64,000 bases of DNA from an uncultured Clostridia bacterium (GTDB lineage: Bacteria > Bacillota > Clostridia > TANB77 > CAG-508), in the NCBI GenBank assembly GCA_948630815.1, contig CAPIEU010000003.1, positions 82,565 to 146,564 on the forward strand. Reading direction: 5' to 3'. The position numbers and the translations under genes are program-made. Below are positions 29,664 through 39,957 of the stretch, piece by piece. The notes under the pieces were generated by a model that saw only the letters and a program-made list of their open reading frames with translations, was not told the origin of the DNA and searched no databases. Within the stretch, counting starts at the first letter, position 1, and every line of letters begins with the position of its first letter.

Positions 29664-31454
29664 TTAAAATATCTCCTCAAATTCTTCTTCTGTTACAGTT
29701 TCTTTTTCTAATAACAATTCAGCTAAAGTTTGTAATTTATCTGTATTTTTTGAAAGTATATTTATGGCTTCTTTATAAGCATTATCTATTAATGTTTTTA
29801 CCTCTACTCCTATTACATCTTCTATATTTTGTCCAAAAACAGCTAAGTTATCTTTATCTTCTAATGAAATTGGTCCTAAAGTTTCGCTCATTCCATATGC
29901 AATAACCATATCTCTAGCAATTTCTGTTGCTACTTGTATATCATTTCTTGCACCTGTTGAAATATCATTTAATGCTATTTTTTCAGCAGCACGTCCTCCA
30001 AGAAGTCCAACTAGTCTTTCTTCTAGCTCTGTTTTTGAACGATAAAATTTGTCCTCATTTGTTTTATACATTGTATATCCACCAGCTACACCTCTTGGTA
30101 TTATTGATATTTCTTTTAGTGGATCACAATTATTTAAAAATCTTCCTACTATAGCATGTCCTGCTTCATGGTATGCTGTTAATCTCTTTTCTTTATCAGA
30201 TATTACTCTTGTCTTTTTTTGTATTCCTACTGATACCTTTTTTACTGCCTCTTCAATGTCTTCTTGTTCAATGACAGAATGTTTATTTACAGTTGCAATA
30301 ATTGCTGCTTCATTTAAAATATTTGCAAGTTCAGCTCCAGTATATCCCGCTGTATCTTCTGCAATGCTTTTTAATGTTACATTATCAGCAAATTTCTTTT
30401 CTTTAGAATGAATTTTAAGTATTTCCTCTCTACCTCTAACATCTGGTGGTGCTATTGTAATTTGCCTGTCAAATCTTCCTGGACGAAGTAATGCTTTATC
30501 TAGCATTTCTGGTCTATTAGTTGCTGCAAGCACTATAATTGTTTCATTTTTCTCAAATCCATCCATTTCAACCAGTAATTGATTTAAAGTTTGATTATTT
30601 TCGCTTTCTGCTCCACTGTTTGATGTACGCCTTGAACCTATAGCATCTATTTCATCTATAAACACTATACAAGGTGATATTTTTCTTGCTTTTTCAAATA
30701 GTTTTCTAACACGTGATGCACCAAGTCCTGCAAACATTTCGATAAACTCAGAACCACTCATTGAAATAAATGGAACTCCTGCTTCTCCTGCAATTGCTTT
30801 TGCAATAAGTGTTTTTCCTGTACCTGGCTTACCATATAGTAAAATCCCCTTAGGAATTTTAGCACCCATTTCATGAAATCGTTTTGGTTCTTTTAAAAAG
30901 TCGACTATTTCTACAAGCTCTGCCTTTTCTTCATCAAGTCCAGCAACATCTGCAAATTTTATATCGGTTTTATTTTCTACACCATCATAAACCTTACCTT
31001 TATCTCCAAGCCCCTGCATTTTAAATATTAGCACAAATAATGCAACCATCATAAGAGTAGGTAATAAACTTAGTAATGTAGTTGGAATTTTCAAAAATAC
31101 ATTTTGTTGTTTTTGAATTAAATTAATTTCATTCCCTTTATCTATTTTTTCACTTTGAATAAGCTCAATAAAGGCTTGTGTACTAGGTACAATTGCACTT
31201 TTCTCCTCTTCTTCCCCTTTTAATTTAACCTTAATAGACGTACTTCCTACTATCATTTCTATTTTTTCAACATTTTCATCAGTAATTTCTTTTAGTAAAT
31301 CTGTATAAGAAATATTTTTTTCTTCATCTTCTCCTTTTTTATTAATCATATATAGTCCATACATTATTATAGCAATTAATAAAATTCCAATTAGTAATAT
31401 TAATAAATATAAACTTGTTTTCTTATTTTTTTTATTATTTTCTTTCTTATCCAT
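29664..31454 (-). CDS. ftsH: ATP-dependent zinc metalloprotease FtsH
   Basis: Membrane-bound AAA+ protease for quality control of membrane proteins and regulators. 596 aa: N-terminal TM helix (13-33), an extracytoplasmic domain, second TM (near 118-138), AAA module with Walker A GKPGTGKTLIAKA, Walker B IVFIDEIDAIG and the SRH region NRPEMLDKALLRPGRFDRQ, then the zinc site HEAGH near residue 427. The C-terminus is complete. GAAAGGAAATT precedes the ATG. It lies just downstream of the DUF1189-like gene (16-base gap). Confidence 0.97.
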   Translation of the reverse strand: MDKKENNKKNKKTSLYLLILLIGILLIAIIMYGLYMINKKGEDEEKNISYTDLLKEITDENVEKIEMIVGSTSIKVKLKGEEEEKSAIVPSTQAFIELIQSEKIDKGNEINLIQKQQNVFLKIPTTLLSLLPTLMMVALFVLIFKMQGLGDKGKVYDGVENKTDIKFADVAGLDEEKAELVEIVDFLKEPKRFHEMGAKIPKGILLYGKPGTGKTLIAKAIAGEAGVPFISMSGSEFIEMFAGLGASRVRKLFEKARKISPCIVFIDEIDAIGSRRTSNSGAESENNQTLNQLLVEMDGFEKNETIIVLAATNRPEMLDKALLRPGRFDRQITIAPPDVRGREEILKIHSKEKKFADNVTLKSIAEDTAGYTGAELANILNEAAIIATVNKHSVIEQEDIEEAVKKVSVGIQKKTRVISDKEKRLTAYHEAGHAIVGRFLNNCDPLKEISIIPRGVAGGYTMYKTNEDKFYRSKTELEERLVGLLGGRAAEKIALNDISTGARNDIQVATEIARDMVIAYGMSETLGPISLEDKDNLAVFGQNIEDVIGVEVKTLIDNAYKEAINILSKNTDKLQTLAELLLEKETVTEEEFEEIF

Positions 31455-31469
31455 TTATAATTTCCTTTC

Positions 31470-32538
31470 TTAATCTCCAGAAATATTATTTCCTTGCGGT
31501 GCAAGACCGCGAATCTCCAAGTCCTGTTTCTTTTCCTTTTTCTTCTTTTTTATCCTTTTTCTTTTCATCTTTGTCTTTTTTATCTTTAGGTTCTTTTTTA
31601 TTTTCTTCATCTTTTCTTCTTTGTTGCTCTTCTATTTCCTTTTTAACTTTTTCTTGTTCTTCTATAATTTTCATAAGTTCTGCTTGTCTATTTATTAAAT
31701 CTGTTTTAATCATAAGTATTGCTACAATCATATAAATATATGATATTGTTGTATACATCCAAGTGAAATATTTTATTTCAAGTCCAGTAGTAGAATTAAT
31801 TATAATATATACCATATTTAGTAAAATTGGTAAAGTTAAAGCATATACCCCCATATTAAAAGTAGCTTTAAATCTTAATCTAATTCCAAGTATTCTAGCA
31901 AAAATAAATCCTAATATTCCAAGCATTATAACATCAGCCATTGTACTTACAAAATATACTGTAAATAAATATATTACTATTACTACAAAAAAGCTAACAT
32001 ACAAATTTATATTATTAGTATTAGCAATAAATGTTAGCACATCTTCCTTTTCAAATTCACTAATTTCATACACACTTGCAATATCTTTATATTCATATGT
32101 TATACTTTTAGTTAACATTTCATTTTTATAAATAAATCTATCTTTTAAAAATAAAATTCCATTTGCATAAGTACTAATTTCATTTTCGTAGTTTCTTTCT
32201 TGTTCTTTTGTTGCATTAGTACTAATAATAACTATTGGCAATACTTCTTTAGAATTAGTAAGTTTTAGCTCTTCTCCTGAATTAATGCTTAAATTATTAT
32301 CTTTATAACTAACTTCACTAATATTACTTTTAAAATAATCTATAGCATTATTTATAGATACACTAAACTTATAAGTAAATAAACTTGCAATTACTATAGA
32401 AAAAATTAGAATAATTAAAGCTAAATAAGCTATTGCTTTTCTAGTTCTTTCTGTAGCAAAAATTGCATATTTTTCAAAGTCTTTTATGCTTGTTATAATT
32501 TTATTAAAAAAATTCATATTTCGGTTATCTTCTGTCAT
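31470..32538 (-). CDS. DUF1189-like membrane protein, with CGG frameshift near its end
   Basis: Membrane protein resembling the DUF1189 family: an N-terminal helix after FEKYAIFATERTRKAIAY, a large extracytoplasmic loop (SVSINNAIDYFKSN, LPIVIISTNATKEQERNYEN), four more helices, and a Lys/Glu-rich cytoplasmic tail. The start is placed at ATG 32538, which has GGGAG upstream; the frame is open 60 bases further. A CGG (31507-31509) occurs 13 codons before the end: the zero frame gives SRSCTARK-stop, the shifted one SGLAPQGNNISGD-stop. Both are short; by the rule seen elsewhere the second is preferred. Confidence 0.75.
31507..31509 (-). other. +1 frameshift site candidate, in-frame CGG (DUF1189-like)
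   Basis: TCG CGG TCT TGC in the zero frame; TCG GGT CTT GCA after skipping C. Either reading ends within 13 codons, so homology cannot decide. The CGG lies in a small hairpin (GCGGT-CTTGC-ACCGC). Confidence 0.5.
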
Positions 32539-32577
32539 TTTATTTCTCCCTTGCAATTTTATTAACTCGTTTTTTTC

Positions 32578-32680
32578 TTTAAGAAATAATATATTCATTT
32601 TTAGAAATGGAGTATGTGGAGTCTATGAAAGTCACTCTCCAGTGTCAAAACTTCTAAAAATAAATATATTACTTCCTAAG
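32578..32680. repeat. Hairpin MITE, family 2
   Basis: Inverted ends AAGAAATAATATATTCATTT and the near-complement TAAATATATTACTTCCT around a GC-richer core. The core and ends match, in reverse orientation, the element at 48473. Confidence 0.7.
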
Positions 32681-32692
32681 ATTTGGCTCATC

Positions 32693-34078
32693 TTAAATTC
32701 GTTCTACAATCATATCATCTTTTAAATCTTTAACATTATACCCTTTTTCATTAATTTCATTTCTTAATTTATCTGATAAGTCCCAATTTTTATCAAGCCT
32801 TGCTTGTTTTCTTTTTTCTACTAATTCTAAAATATCATTTGGAATTTCTTCATTATTTTCTTCTAATTCATCTATTTTTATTCCTAATACAGTATCAAAT
32901 TTTAACAATAAATCAGCAAGTTTCTTAGATTTTACACTATATTTTGCTACTTCCCATACAATACTCATAGCAAGTGGCATATTCAAGTCATCATTAATTG
33001 CTTCATTGAATTTGTTTTCGTAATTATTAATAATTTCATCTTGTACATTTTCATTTCCTTCAAAGTGTTTTTTATAACTTTCTTTTAGTTTAATTAATGC
33101 TTTGTTTGAAGCATCAATTGCTTCCCAAGTAAAGTTAATTTTATTTCTATAACTTGCTGAATAACAAAACAATTTATAAGCAAGTGGTGAATATCCTTTT
33201 TTTATTATATCATTTAGTAAATATACATTTCCTAAACTTTTAGACATTTTTCCACCATTAATTAATAAGTATTCTCCATGCATCCAAAATTTTGCTGGAT
33301 TTTTTCCTGTTAATCCTTTACTTTGTGCTATTTCATTTTCATGATGTGTAGGTATTAAATCTATTCCTCCTGTATGAATATCAAATTGTTCCCCAAGATA
33401 TTTCTTACCCATAGCAGAACACTCTATATGCCACCCAGGATAACATACACCCCAAGGGCTATCCCATTTCATTAAATGGTTTTTAGGTGCTTTTATCCAT
33501 AATGCAAAATCATATGGATTTTTCTTTTCTTGGTCTATATCTACTCTTGCACCTGCTTTTTGTTCTTCTAAGTTTATACCAGACAAAACACCATATTCAT
33601 CTAATTTTGATACATCAAAATAGATTGCTGTAGACGTTTCATATGCATAACCTTTTTCCATTAATCCAGAAACAAATTCAATCATTTCATTAATATGATC
33701 TGTTGCCTTACAAATAATTTCAGGAAGTTCAATATTTAAACTTAATAAGTCATTCATAAAACGTTTAGTATAAAATTCTGCAATTTCTAAAGGTGTTTTT
33801 CCTTCTTCTTTTGCAGACTTAATCATTTTATCTTCTCCTTCGTCTGCATCTGAAACAAGGTGTCCTACATCTGTTATATTCATAATATGTTTTAGAGTAT
33901 ATCCATTATATTTTAAAACTCTTCTTAAAACATCTTGAAATATGTTTGTTCTCATATTTCCTATTGTTGCATCTTTATATACTGTTGGTCCACACGAATA
34001 CATACGTACCTCATTACCTTCTAAAGGTTTAAAAATATCTTTTGTTTTAGTAAGAGTATTATATAATTTTAATTCCAA
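32693..34078 (-). CDS. cysS: Cysteinyl-tRNA synthetase
   Basis: Charges tRNA-Cys. Class I signature TIGNMRTN (HIGH-type), zinc ligands including CSCGPTVY-like SCGPTVYK and GWHIECSAM, and KMSKSLGN (KMSKS) near residue 270; anticodon-binding C-terminus present. No ATG fits. The best start is TTG at 34078 (product begins MELKLYNTL, as in homologues) with AAAGGTGG eight bases upstream; a GTG at 34090 overlaps that site. About 461 aa, normal length. No in-frame CGG. Confidence 0.95.
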   Translation of the reverse strand: MELKLYNTLTKTKDIFKPLEGNEVRMYSCGPTVYKDATIGNMRTNIFQDVLRRVLKYNGYTLKHIMNITDVGHLVSDADEGEDKMIKSAKEEGKTPLEIAEFYTKRFMNDLLSLNIELPEIICKATDHINEMIEFVSGLMEKGYAYETSTAIYFDVSKLDEYGVLSGINLEEQKAGARVDIDQEKKNPYDFALWIKAPKNHLMKWDSPWGVCYPGWHIECSAMGKKYLGEQFDIHTGGIDLIPTHHENEIAQSKGLTGKNPAKFWMHGEYLLINGGKMSKSLGNVYLLNDIIKKGYSPLAYKLFCYSASYRNKINFTWEAIDASNKALIKLKESYKKHFEGNENVQDEIINNYENKFNEAINDDLNMPLAMSIVWEVAKYSVKSKKLADLLLKFDTVLGIKIDELEENNEEIPNDILELVEKRKQARLDKNWDLSDKLRNEINEKGYNVKDLKDDMIVERI

Positions 34079-34101
34079 TTTGCAATCCACCTTTCTTTTT
34101 T

Positions 34102-34277
34102 GAAGTTTGAGGTTTGAGGTTGGAAGTTGGAGATTTAGAAATTCCTTCTAAGACTTTTCTTAAACCTCTAACTTCTAAACACTATTTTTGCTGGTTTGAT
34201 TTGAAACTGAAAGTTGGAATTTAGAAAATTGCTTCGAAGACATTGCTTAATTCTAACTTCCAACTTCTAACTTCAAA
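34102..34277. repeat. Imperfect inverted repeat with GAAGTT-type tandem units
   Basis: TTTGAAGTTTGAGGTTTGAG at one end and the near-complement TCTAACTTCCAACTTCTAAC at the other, each built of repeated GAAGTT/GAGGTT hexamers. Fills the gap between cysS and the PBP gene; noncoding. Confidence 0.6.
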
Positions 34278-34280
34278 AAA

Positions 34281-37118
34281 TTATTTTTTTGTACCAGTTG
34301 TTGTGGTTGGTGTAGTTGGTTTAGTAGTTGTAGTATTTGTATTAGGTTTTACTGTGTTAGTAGTATTTGTATTACCACCTGTAGTTTGTGCTACTATTTT
34401 TACTGTAATTGCTTTAGTTCCAATGTTTCCTGCAGCATCTTGTACAGTATATGTTATTATATATGTTCCTACCTTAGTAGTATCAATTTGTGTTACTACT
34501 TTTCCATCTTTCTTTATTTCTGTTTTAATATTTTTTGTTATATCTCCATCAACATCATCTTTAGCTGTAGCTACTGGTAAAGTCAATTTACCATTTACTT
34601 TAATTTCTATTATATCTTTAGTTATTCCAGTTAAAGTAATAACAGGCTTTACAGTATCTGCTGGCTTTGTATGTGTAGGACAAGTCTCAGTTGGTGCCAT
34701 ATACTGTGCATCTGGAACATTATGCCATGATGTATCTGTATCTCTATTTGGTCTCGTTATAAATACTTTTTCTTCTACATTAGTACAAAACTCATTCGCT
34801 ATTTTTCCAGTATCTTTACATATTCTTAATTTAACATGTGTTTCACAAGTTTTTGAAGGCACAGTTCCTGATACAAACATTTCACTATATGCCCTATTTC
34901 CTCTTGGGTCTTGATTGCATAATTCATTCGCAAGAAGTCCTGAATCTTTACAAATAGCAGCATTTACTAACCCACTTGGTTTATCAAATTTTGCAGATTC
35001 TAGTCCTTCATGAATTTTATTCATAATACCGCCCCATCTTCCAGCAACAGTACCACTTCCTGGTGCTTTTGCATCTTTTCCATCATATGCAAAATACATT
35101 GCACCACTGTAATATGGTGTAAATCCACAAAACCATGTAATCTCTTGATTATCAGCAGTTCCTGTTTTTCCGCAAGTTTGTTGTCCTGTAACTCTAGCCC
35201 TTGTTGCAGTTGCTCCAGATGTTCCACTTATTCCTGTTCCTGTTGGCTCTGTAAGTAATGATTGCAAAATATATGCATTTTGCTCACTTAATACTCTATG
35301 TGTTTCTTGCTGTTTTTGCATTATTACATTTCCATTTGAATCTTCTACTTTTATATAAAATGTTGGTTCTATATATACACCATCATTTGCAATTGTTGCA
35401 TATGCTCCTGCCATTTCAAGTGGACTAATACCATTTGAAACTCCTCCAAGTGCTAAAGCAAGACCTGCATCTCTTGAATCATCTATTGTAGATATTCCAA
35501 ATGATTTTAAATATTCTATAGACTTAGCAGGACCTAATGTTCTCATCATTTTCACTTCTGGAATATTTCTTGATTCTCTTAATATTGATCTTATATTATA
35601 TAATCCTTTATATCTCCAATCATCATTATGTGGTTTATAACTTCCAAATGATATTGGGGTATCATCAACAACTGTTCCTGCATTTATTAGTCCTTCTTGT
35701 AATGATGGTGCAATAACTGCTAATGGCTTTATAGAAGAACCTGGTTGCATTCCAGCACTTGTTGCTCTATTTGTTCCCCATGCTGTTTTTTCTCCTAGTA
35801 CACCTCGTAATGCTACAACATATCCTGTTTTATGATCAATTATAGCCATACCTGATTGCATTTGAACTGTTATTCTATTTCCATTTTCATCTTTTTTATC
35901 TTTAGACTTTGTCGTTGTCCTCCAACTTTCATTCTCTGTATATTCTCTATCTACTATATCTTGTAAGTTTTTCTTTTCTGTAATATATATTTTATATCCA
36001 CCACTCATTATTTTATTTAATGCTACTTGATAATCTAAATCATGTTCTTTTGCATATTGACTTGCAACTTGTTTAAGAGCTGCTTCTTCATTTTGAGTTA
36101 AAGAATTATAACTTGTAATATTACCCTCTTTAAAAGCAAGACCAGCATTTACTTCTTCTGTAGCTGATTTATGTTGTTCCTCATTTATCTTTCCTTGAGA
36201 TAACATTTCATCTAATACAGTTTTTGTTCTGTTATTAATCCTTTCTGTCTTTGGATTTTCTTTAAAAGGATTATATATGTTTGGTGAATGGTTAATTCCT
36301 GCAATATATGCACATTGTGCAAGAGTTAGATCCTTTGGTGCTTTATCAAAATAATAATTTGCTGCAACTTTAACACCATAAACATTTTTTGCTCCTCCTC
36401 CAAGAGGAATTGTATTTAAATATGACTCTAGTATTTGGTCTTTTGACATTTCTCTTTCAATTTGATATGCTTTTGCAATTTCTTTTACTTTTCTCATCGA
36501 AGATTTATCATTTTCACCAGTTGCATTTTTTATTAATTGCTGTGTAATTGTACTCCCACCATAAGTAGAATTCCCCATAAAATATTTTAATGTAGCACTT
36601 ATCGTTCTTGAAAGATCTACTCCATTATGGTCATAAAATCTCTTATCTTCAATAGCAACAAATGCTTTAGGTAAATATTCTCCCATTTCTGCAAGAGTTA
36701 TTATTTCTCTATTCTCATCACCATTTAAAGTTGCCACTTGATTTCCGTCTAAATCTATTAATACACTATTTTCTACACTTATTTCTAAATCTTTAACACT
36801 TATTTTAAAATCGTCTCCAAAAAGTCCAAAAAATAGACCAGCAAAAACACCTGCACCAATTATTGTAAGTATAATAATTAATGCAATAAATATTTTAAGA
36901 AATAATTTTAATTTAGGATGTTTTCCTTTTTGTTTCTTGTTCTTGTTATCTTTCTTATTTTTGTTATCTTTTTTGTCCTTGTTATCTTTCTTATTCTTGT
37001 TATCTTTTTTGTCCTTATTATTATATTCTTTATCTTTTACAGTATTAACTTTCTTAGTCTTTTCTGTATCAACTTTTTTGGTATGATTACTTTTTTTACT
37101 TCCCTTTTTAGCTCCCAT
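34281..37118 (-). CDS. Class A penicillin-binding protein (PBP1A-type)
   Basis: Bifunctional peptidoglycan glycosyltransferase/transpeptidase, 945 aa. A Lys/Asp/Asn-repeat cytoplasmic tail (residues 1-65) precedes one TM helix (about 72-95). GT51 motifs: EDKRFYDHNGVD with catalytic Glu, GGSTITQQLIKN, and EIERE-type KAYQIEREMSK. Transpeptidase motifs: SSIKP (SxxK), SRN (SxN) and KTGTADN (KTG). The C-terminus adds a beta-sandwich DUF5011-like domain (DDVDGDITKNIKTE, GTYIITYTVQDAAGN) and a Thr/Asn-rich tail that may span the wall. Transcribed upstream of cysS. Confidence 0.95.
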   Translation of the reverse strand: MGAKKGSKKSNHTKKVDTEKTKKVNTVKDKEYNNKDKKDNKNKKDNKDKKDNKNKKDNKNKKQKGKHPKLKLFLKIFIALIIILTIIGAGVFAGLFFGLFGDDFKISVKDLEISVENSVLIDLDGNQVATLNGDENREIITLAEMGEYLPKAFVAIEDKRFYDHNGVDLSRTISATLKYFMGNSTYGGSTITQQLIKNATGENDKSSMRKVKEIAKAYQIEREMSKDQILESYLNTIPLGGGAKNVYGVKVAANYYFDKAPKDLTLAQCAYIAGINHSPNIYNPFKENPKTERINNRTKTVLDEMLSQGKINEEQHKSATEEVNAGLAFKEGNITSYNSLTQNEEAALKQVASQYAKEHDLDYQVALNKIMSGGYKIYITEKKNLQDIVDREYTENESWRTTTKSKDKKDENGNRITVQMQSGMAIIDHKTGYVVALRGVLGEKTAWGTNRATSAGMQPGSSIKPLAVIAPSLQEGLINAGTVVDDTPISFGSYKPHNDDWRYKGLYNIRSILRESRNIPEVKMMRTLGPAKSIEYLKSFGISTIDDSRDAGLALALGGVSNGISPLEMAGAYATIANDGVYIEPTFYIKVEDSNGNVIMQKQQETHRVLSEQNAYILQSLLTEPTGTGISGTSGATATRARVTGQQTCGKTGTADNQEITWFCGFTPYYSGAMYFAYDGKDAKAPGSGTVAGRWGGIMNKIHEGLESAKFDKPSGLVNAAICKDSGLLANELCNQDPRGNRAYSEMFVSGTVPSKTCETHVKLRICKDTGKIANEFCTNVEEKVFITRPNRDTDTSWHNVPDAQYMAPTETCPTHTKPADTVKPVITLTGITKDIIEIKVNGKLTLPVATAKDDVDGDITKNIKTEIKKDGKVVTQIDTTKVGTYIITYTVQDAAGNIGTKAITVKIVAQTTGGNTNTTNTVKPNTNTTTTKPTTPTTTTGTKK

Positions 37119-37241
37119 AAAATATCCTCCTTTGTGATACTATAAGTACATAGGCATATTATATTACAAATGTTATAAAAATGAAAGCATTTTAAGAAAT
37201 TTTTAATTGTTTATCTTAACAATAAATTTCAAATTAGGCAA

Positions 37242-37268
37242 TGTAGGGGCAGGTCTTGTGCCTGCCCT
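37242..37268. repeat. REP-like palindrome
   Basis: TGTAGGGGCAGGTCTTGTGC then CTGCCCT: the clearest copy of the family. Confidence 0.85.
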
Positions 37269-37399
37269 TATATATTTCAATTATTATATGTATATGGTTA
37301 GGCATAATAATATCAAAATGTAATATTACATTTGTAAATTCTTTTTCTAAATTCAAATATACATTTTCTACCATTTTTCTAATTTTGTTATTCTTTTCT

Positions 37400-37427
37400 G
37401 GACGGACTAAAGTCGCCCGCCCCTACA
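37400..37427. repeat. REP-like palindrome, variant with AAAGTCGC core
   Basis: GGACGGACTAAAGTCGCCCG then CCCCTACA. It overlaps the last codons of dprA, so the dprA C-terminus (NLRNNV) ends at the element. Confidence 0.75.
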
Positions 37428-38310
37428 CATTATTTCTTAAATTTATCTCTTCTAACACATCTTTTACACTTGTAACACATTTTGCACCTTGTTTAATTAA
37501 CTCATTTGTGCCAAAAGAATAATCACTTGTAATGTTACCTGGAATTACAAATACATCTTTCCCTTGTTCTAATGCAAAATCTACTGTTATTAGAGTTCCG
37601 CTCTTTTCTTTTGCTTCAATAACCAAAACACCATCACTTAATCCACTTATAATACGATTTCTTGCAGGAAAATTCATTTTATTTGCATTTGTGCCTATCA
37701 CATATTCTGTTAAAATTAGCCCTCCATTTTCAACAATTTCATTATATAATTTTATATTTTGGCTAGGATATATTCTATCAAGACCGCTTCCTAAAATAGC
37801 TATTGTTTTTCCTTCTTGTTTTAATGCTCCTAAGTGTGCTTTACTATCTATTCCCTTTGCCATTCCACTTATAATACATATTCCCTCTTTTGATAAATCA
37901 TACGCAAATTTTGTAGAAATATTTTCTCCATATTTAGTACAATTTCTACAACCTACTATTGCTATTGATTTGTTATTATGCAGTAATTGTTTATTTCCCT
38001 TATAATATAAAATTACTGGTGCATCGTAAATATTTTTTAAATTTTTAGGATAATCTTCATCTAATATTGTAATCATTCCTATATGATATTTTTCCATATA
38101 TTCTACATATTTTTCTAAATTACTTCTATATTTTTCATTTAATATTTGATTTGCTGTTACTTCTCCAACCCCCATATTCTTTAATAATTCTTCTTTTTTT
38201 AGTCCCCAAATTTCTTTTGGTGTTTTATAATTTTCTAATAATTGTTTTATTTTTATTGGTCCTACTCCTTCAATTCTAGATAACCATATCCAATATCTTT
38301 TATCGTCCAT
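37423..38310 (-). CDS. dprA: DNA-processing protein DprA (Smf)
   Basis: Loads RecA on incoming single-stranded DNA during natural transformation. 295 aa: N-terminal helix-hairpin-helix-like part (RIEGVGPIKIKQLLENY) and the extended Rossmann core with IAIVGCRNCTKYGE, ISGMAKGIDSKAHLGAL, AILGSGLDRIYPSQN, FPARNRIISGLSDGV and KSGTLITVDFALEQG. The C-terminal winged helix of longer homologues is absent. The 3' end abuts a REP palindrome. No competence genes are adjacent. Confidence 0.95.
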   Translation of the reverse strand: MDDKRYWIWLSRIEGVGPIKIKQLLENYKTPKEIWGLKKEELLKNMGVGEVTANQILNEKYRSNLEKYVEYMEKYHIGMITILDEDYPKNLKNIYDAPVILYYKGNKQLLHNNKSIAIVGCRNCTKYGENISTKFAYDLSKEGICIISGMAKGIDSKAHLGALKQEGKTIAILGSGLDRIYPSQNIKLYNEIVENGGLILTEYVIGTNANKMNFPARNRIISGLSDGVLVIEAKEKSGTLITVDFALEQGKDVFVIPGNITSDYSFGTNELIKQGAKCVTSVKDVLEEINLRNNV

Positions 38311-38325
38311 AAATACCTCCTAATT

Positions 38326-38556
38326 TCAAATATGTTTTTCTACCATTTTCGCTAATTTTGTTATTTGATGTCTCTGGGCAGGTACAAGACCTGCCCCTAC
38401 ATTGTTTGTTATTATTTTTGCTAATGTTTTTTCTCTATTTTGTGTACATATTGTTATAAAATAAAGACCTCTTTTTGAATAATCATATTCTTTTATCCTA
38501 ATTGAATGTCTGTGATGTATATCTGGGTTAAATTTCATGTATTTTTTCCTCCTCAC
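38326..38556 (-). pseudogene. REP-associated tyrosine transposase (RAYT) remnant with internal REP
   Basis: Only the N-terminal 76 residues remain of a Y1/IS200-like transposase (HHRHSIRIKEYDYSKRGLYF then ITICTQNRE, the usual RAYT opening). The HUH and catalytic Tyr regions are missing. The residues VGAGLVPAQ are the translation of a REP palindrome inserted at 38376-38401. RAYT enzymes mobilise REP elements, and this window holds at least twelve of them. Confidence 0.8.
38376..38401. repeat. REP-like palindrome inside the RAYT remnant
   Basis: GGGCAGGTACAAGACCTGCC then CCTACA. Read in frame as VGAGLVPAQ in the transposase fragment. Confidence 0.85.
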
Positions 38557-38657
38557 ATAGCTTCCGTTTCATCTTGCACAAAAAAGAGAAACGATTAGTA
38601 ATCGCTTCCCTTCGATTTTATTTAATAATATTTTTGCCCCCCACAAAATTATTATCA

Positions 38658-39503
38658 CTATTTCATTCTTGCTTTTGCAGCTTTAACAACATTTACCATA
38701 AGCATTGCAATTGTCATTGGCCCTACTCCTCCTGGTACTGGTGTTATGTATGATGCTTTTTTAGATACATCTTCAAAATCTACATCTCCTACTATTTTCC
38801 CCTCTTCATTTCTATTTATTCCAACATCTATTACAACAGCTCCCTCTCTTACCATATCTGCTTTTATGAAATTTGGTTTTCCTAGTGCTGCAATAACTAT
38901 ATCTGCATTTTTTGTTGTATTTGCAAGATCTTTTGTTTTAGAATGACATATTGTTACTGTTGCATTTTTATTTAGTAAACATTGTAATAATGGTTTTCCT
39001 ACAATATTACTTCTTCCTACAATAACTGCATGAGCTCCTTCAAGTGGTACATTATAACATTCTAACATTTTTATAATTCCATATGGAGTACAAGATACAA
39101 AGCAATCTTGATTTAAGCTTAATTTTCCAACATTTATTGGGTTAAATCCGTCTACATCTTTTTCTGTTGCAATTTCTTTAAATGCTTCATTTATATCTAA
39201 TTGTTTTGGTAATGGACTTTGAAGTAAAATTCCATGAATATTTTTATCCACATTTAAAATATGTATTAAATTTAATAGCTCGTCCATAGTAGTATCTTCT
39301 TCTAATAAATATTCTTTATAATCTACACCAATTTCTTCACAAGCTTTAGATTTATTTTTAACATACACCTTTGATGCTTTATCATCTCCAACCATAATAA
39401 CTGCAAGTCTTGGATTAATTCCATTTTTCTTTAGTTCATCAACTTCTTCTTTCAAATTTTCACGAATACTTTTTGCAAGTGCTTTTCCATCTATTAATTC
39501 CAT
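38658..39503 (-). CDS. folD: Methylenetetrahydrofolate dehydrogenase/cyclohydrolase FolD
   Basis: Interconverts methylene-, methenyl- and formyl-tetrahydrofolate with NADP. 281 aa, full length. Motifs: KVYVKNKSKACEEIG with the catalytic Lys, ILLQSPLPKQLD, DGFNPINVGKL, VIVGRSNIVGKP (NADP loop) and TPVGGVGPMT-type PVPGGVGPMTIAML at the C-terminus. Single gene with a ribosome site AAGGAG upstream. Confidence 0.96.
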   Translation of the reverse strand: MELIDGKALAKSIRENLKEEVDELKKNGINPRLAVIMVGDDKASKVYVKNKSKACEEIGVDYKEYLLEEDTTMDELLNLIHILNVDKNIHGILLQSPLPKQLDINEAFKEIATEKDVDGFNPINVGKLSLNQDCFVSCTPYGIIKMLECYNVPLEGAHAVIVGRSNIVGKPLLQCLLNKNATVTICHSKTKDLANTTKNADIVIAALGKPNFIKADMVREGAVVIDVGINRNEEGKIVGDVDFEDVSKKASYITPVPGGVGPMTIAMLMVNVVKAAKARMK

Positions 39504-39633
39504 CTTTATACTCCTTTTTATAAGTATGAATATACTTTTTTCATATTGTATATTAAAGATAAATATTTTTCAATGCTTTTATAAAATTTTTTCTTATGTA
39601 GTGATGTGTCAAATTAGACACATCAAAAAAATA

Positions 39634-39855
39634 CTAACAACATTTCTTACAACATATAAGCATTATAATTCTTATTAAAATTAATACTCCTAAAAGTACT
39701 GCTACAGCTATAACTCCACTTAGTCCTAATAGTACAAGAATTCCTGTTAAAGCTCCTATAATTAATCCTATTACAAATGCAAATAGAACTAATAATATAG
39801 TTAATATTAAGTCTACACAACATTTTCTATTTCTACATCCATCTTGTTCAAACAT
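39634..39855 (-). CDS. Small two-helix membrane protein with Cys ends
   Basis: 73 aa: Cys-containing N-terminal tail (CRNRKCC), two long hydrophobic helices joined by GALTG, and a CCKKCC C-terminus. No family recognised. AGGAGG precedes the ATG. The paired cysteines at both ends suggest metal binding or disulfides, which is inference only. Confidence 0.65.
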   Translation of the reverse strand: MFEQDGCRNRKCCVDLILTILLVLFAFVIGLIIGALTGILVLLGLSGVIAVAVLLGVLILIRIIMLICCKKCC

Positions 39856-39957
39856 AATATTTCACCTCCTTATAACACTAGGTATGTGTTATAATATATT
39901 ATATTCATGTCCTATAAAGAGGTTACAAGTTTCAACATTGTTATATAATAAAATTTC

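Noticed and set aside
34243..34914. Plus-strand hydrophobic frame opposite the PBP gene
   Set aside because: It lies wholly antisense to conserved PBP domains and its Val/Phe-rich content mirrors the Thr/Lys/Asn codons of that gene.
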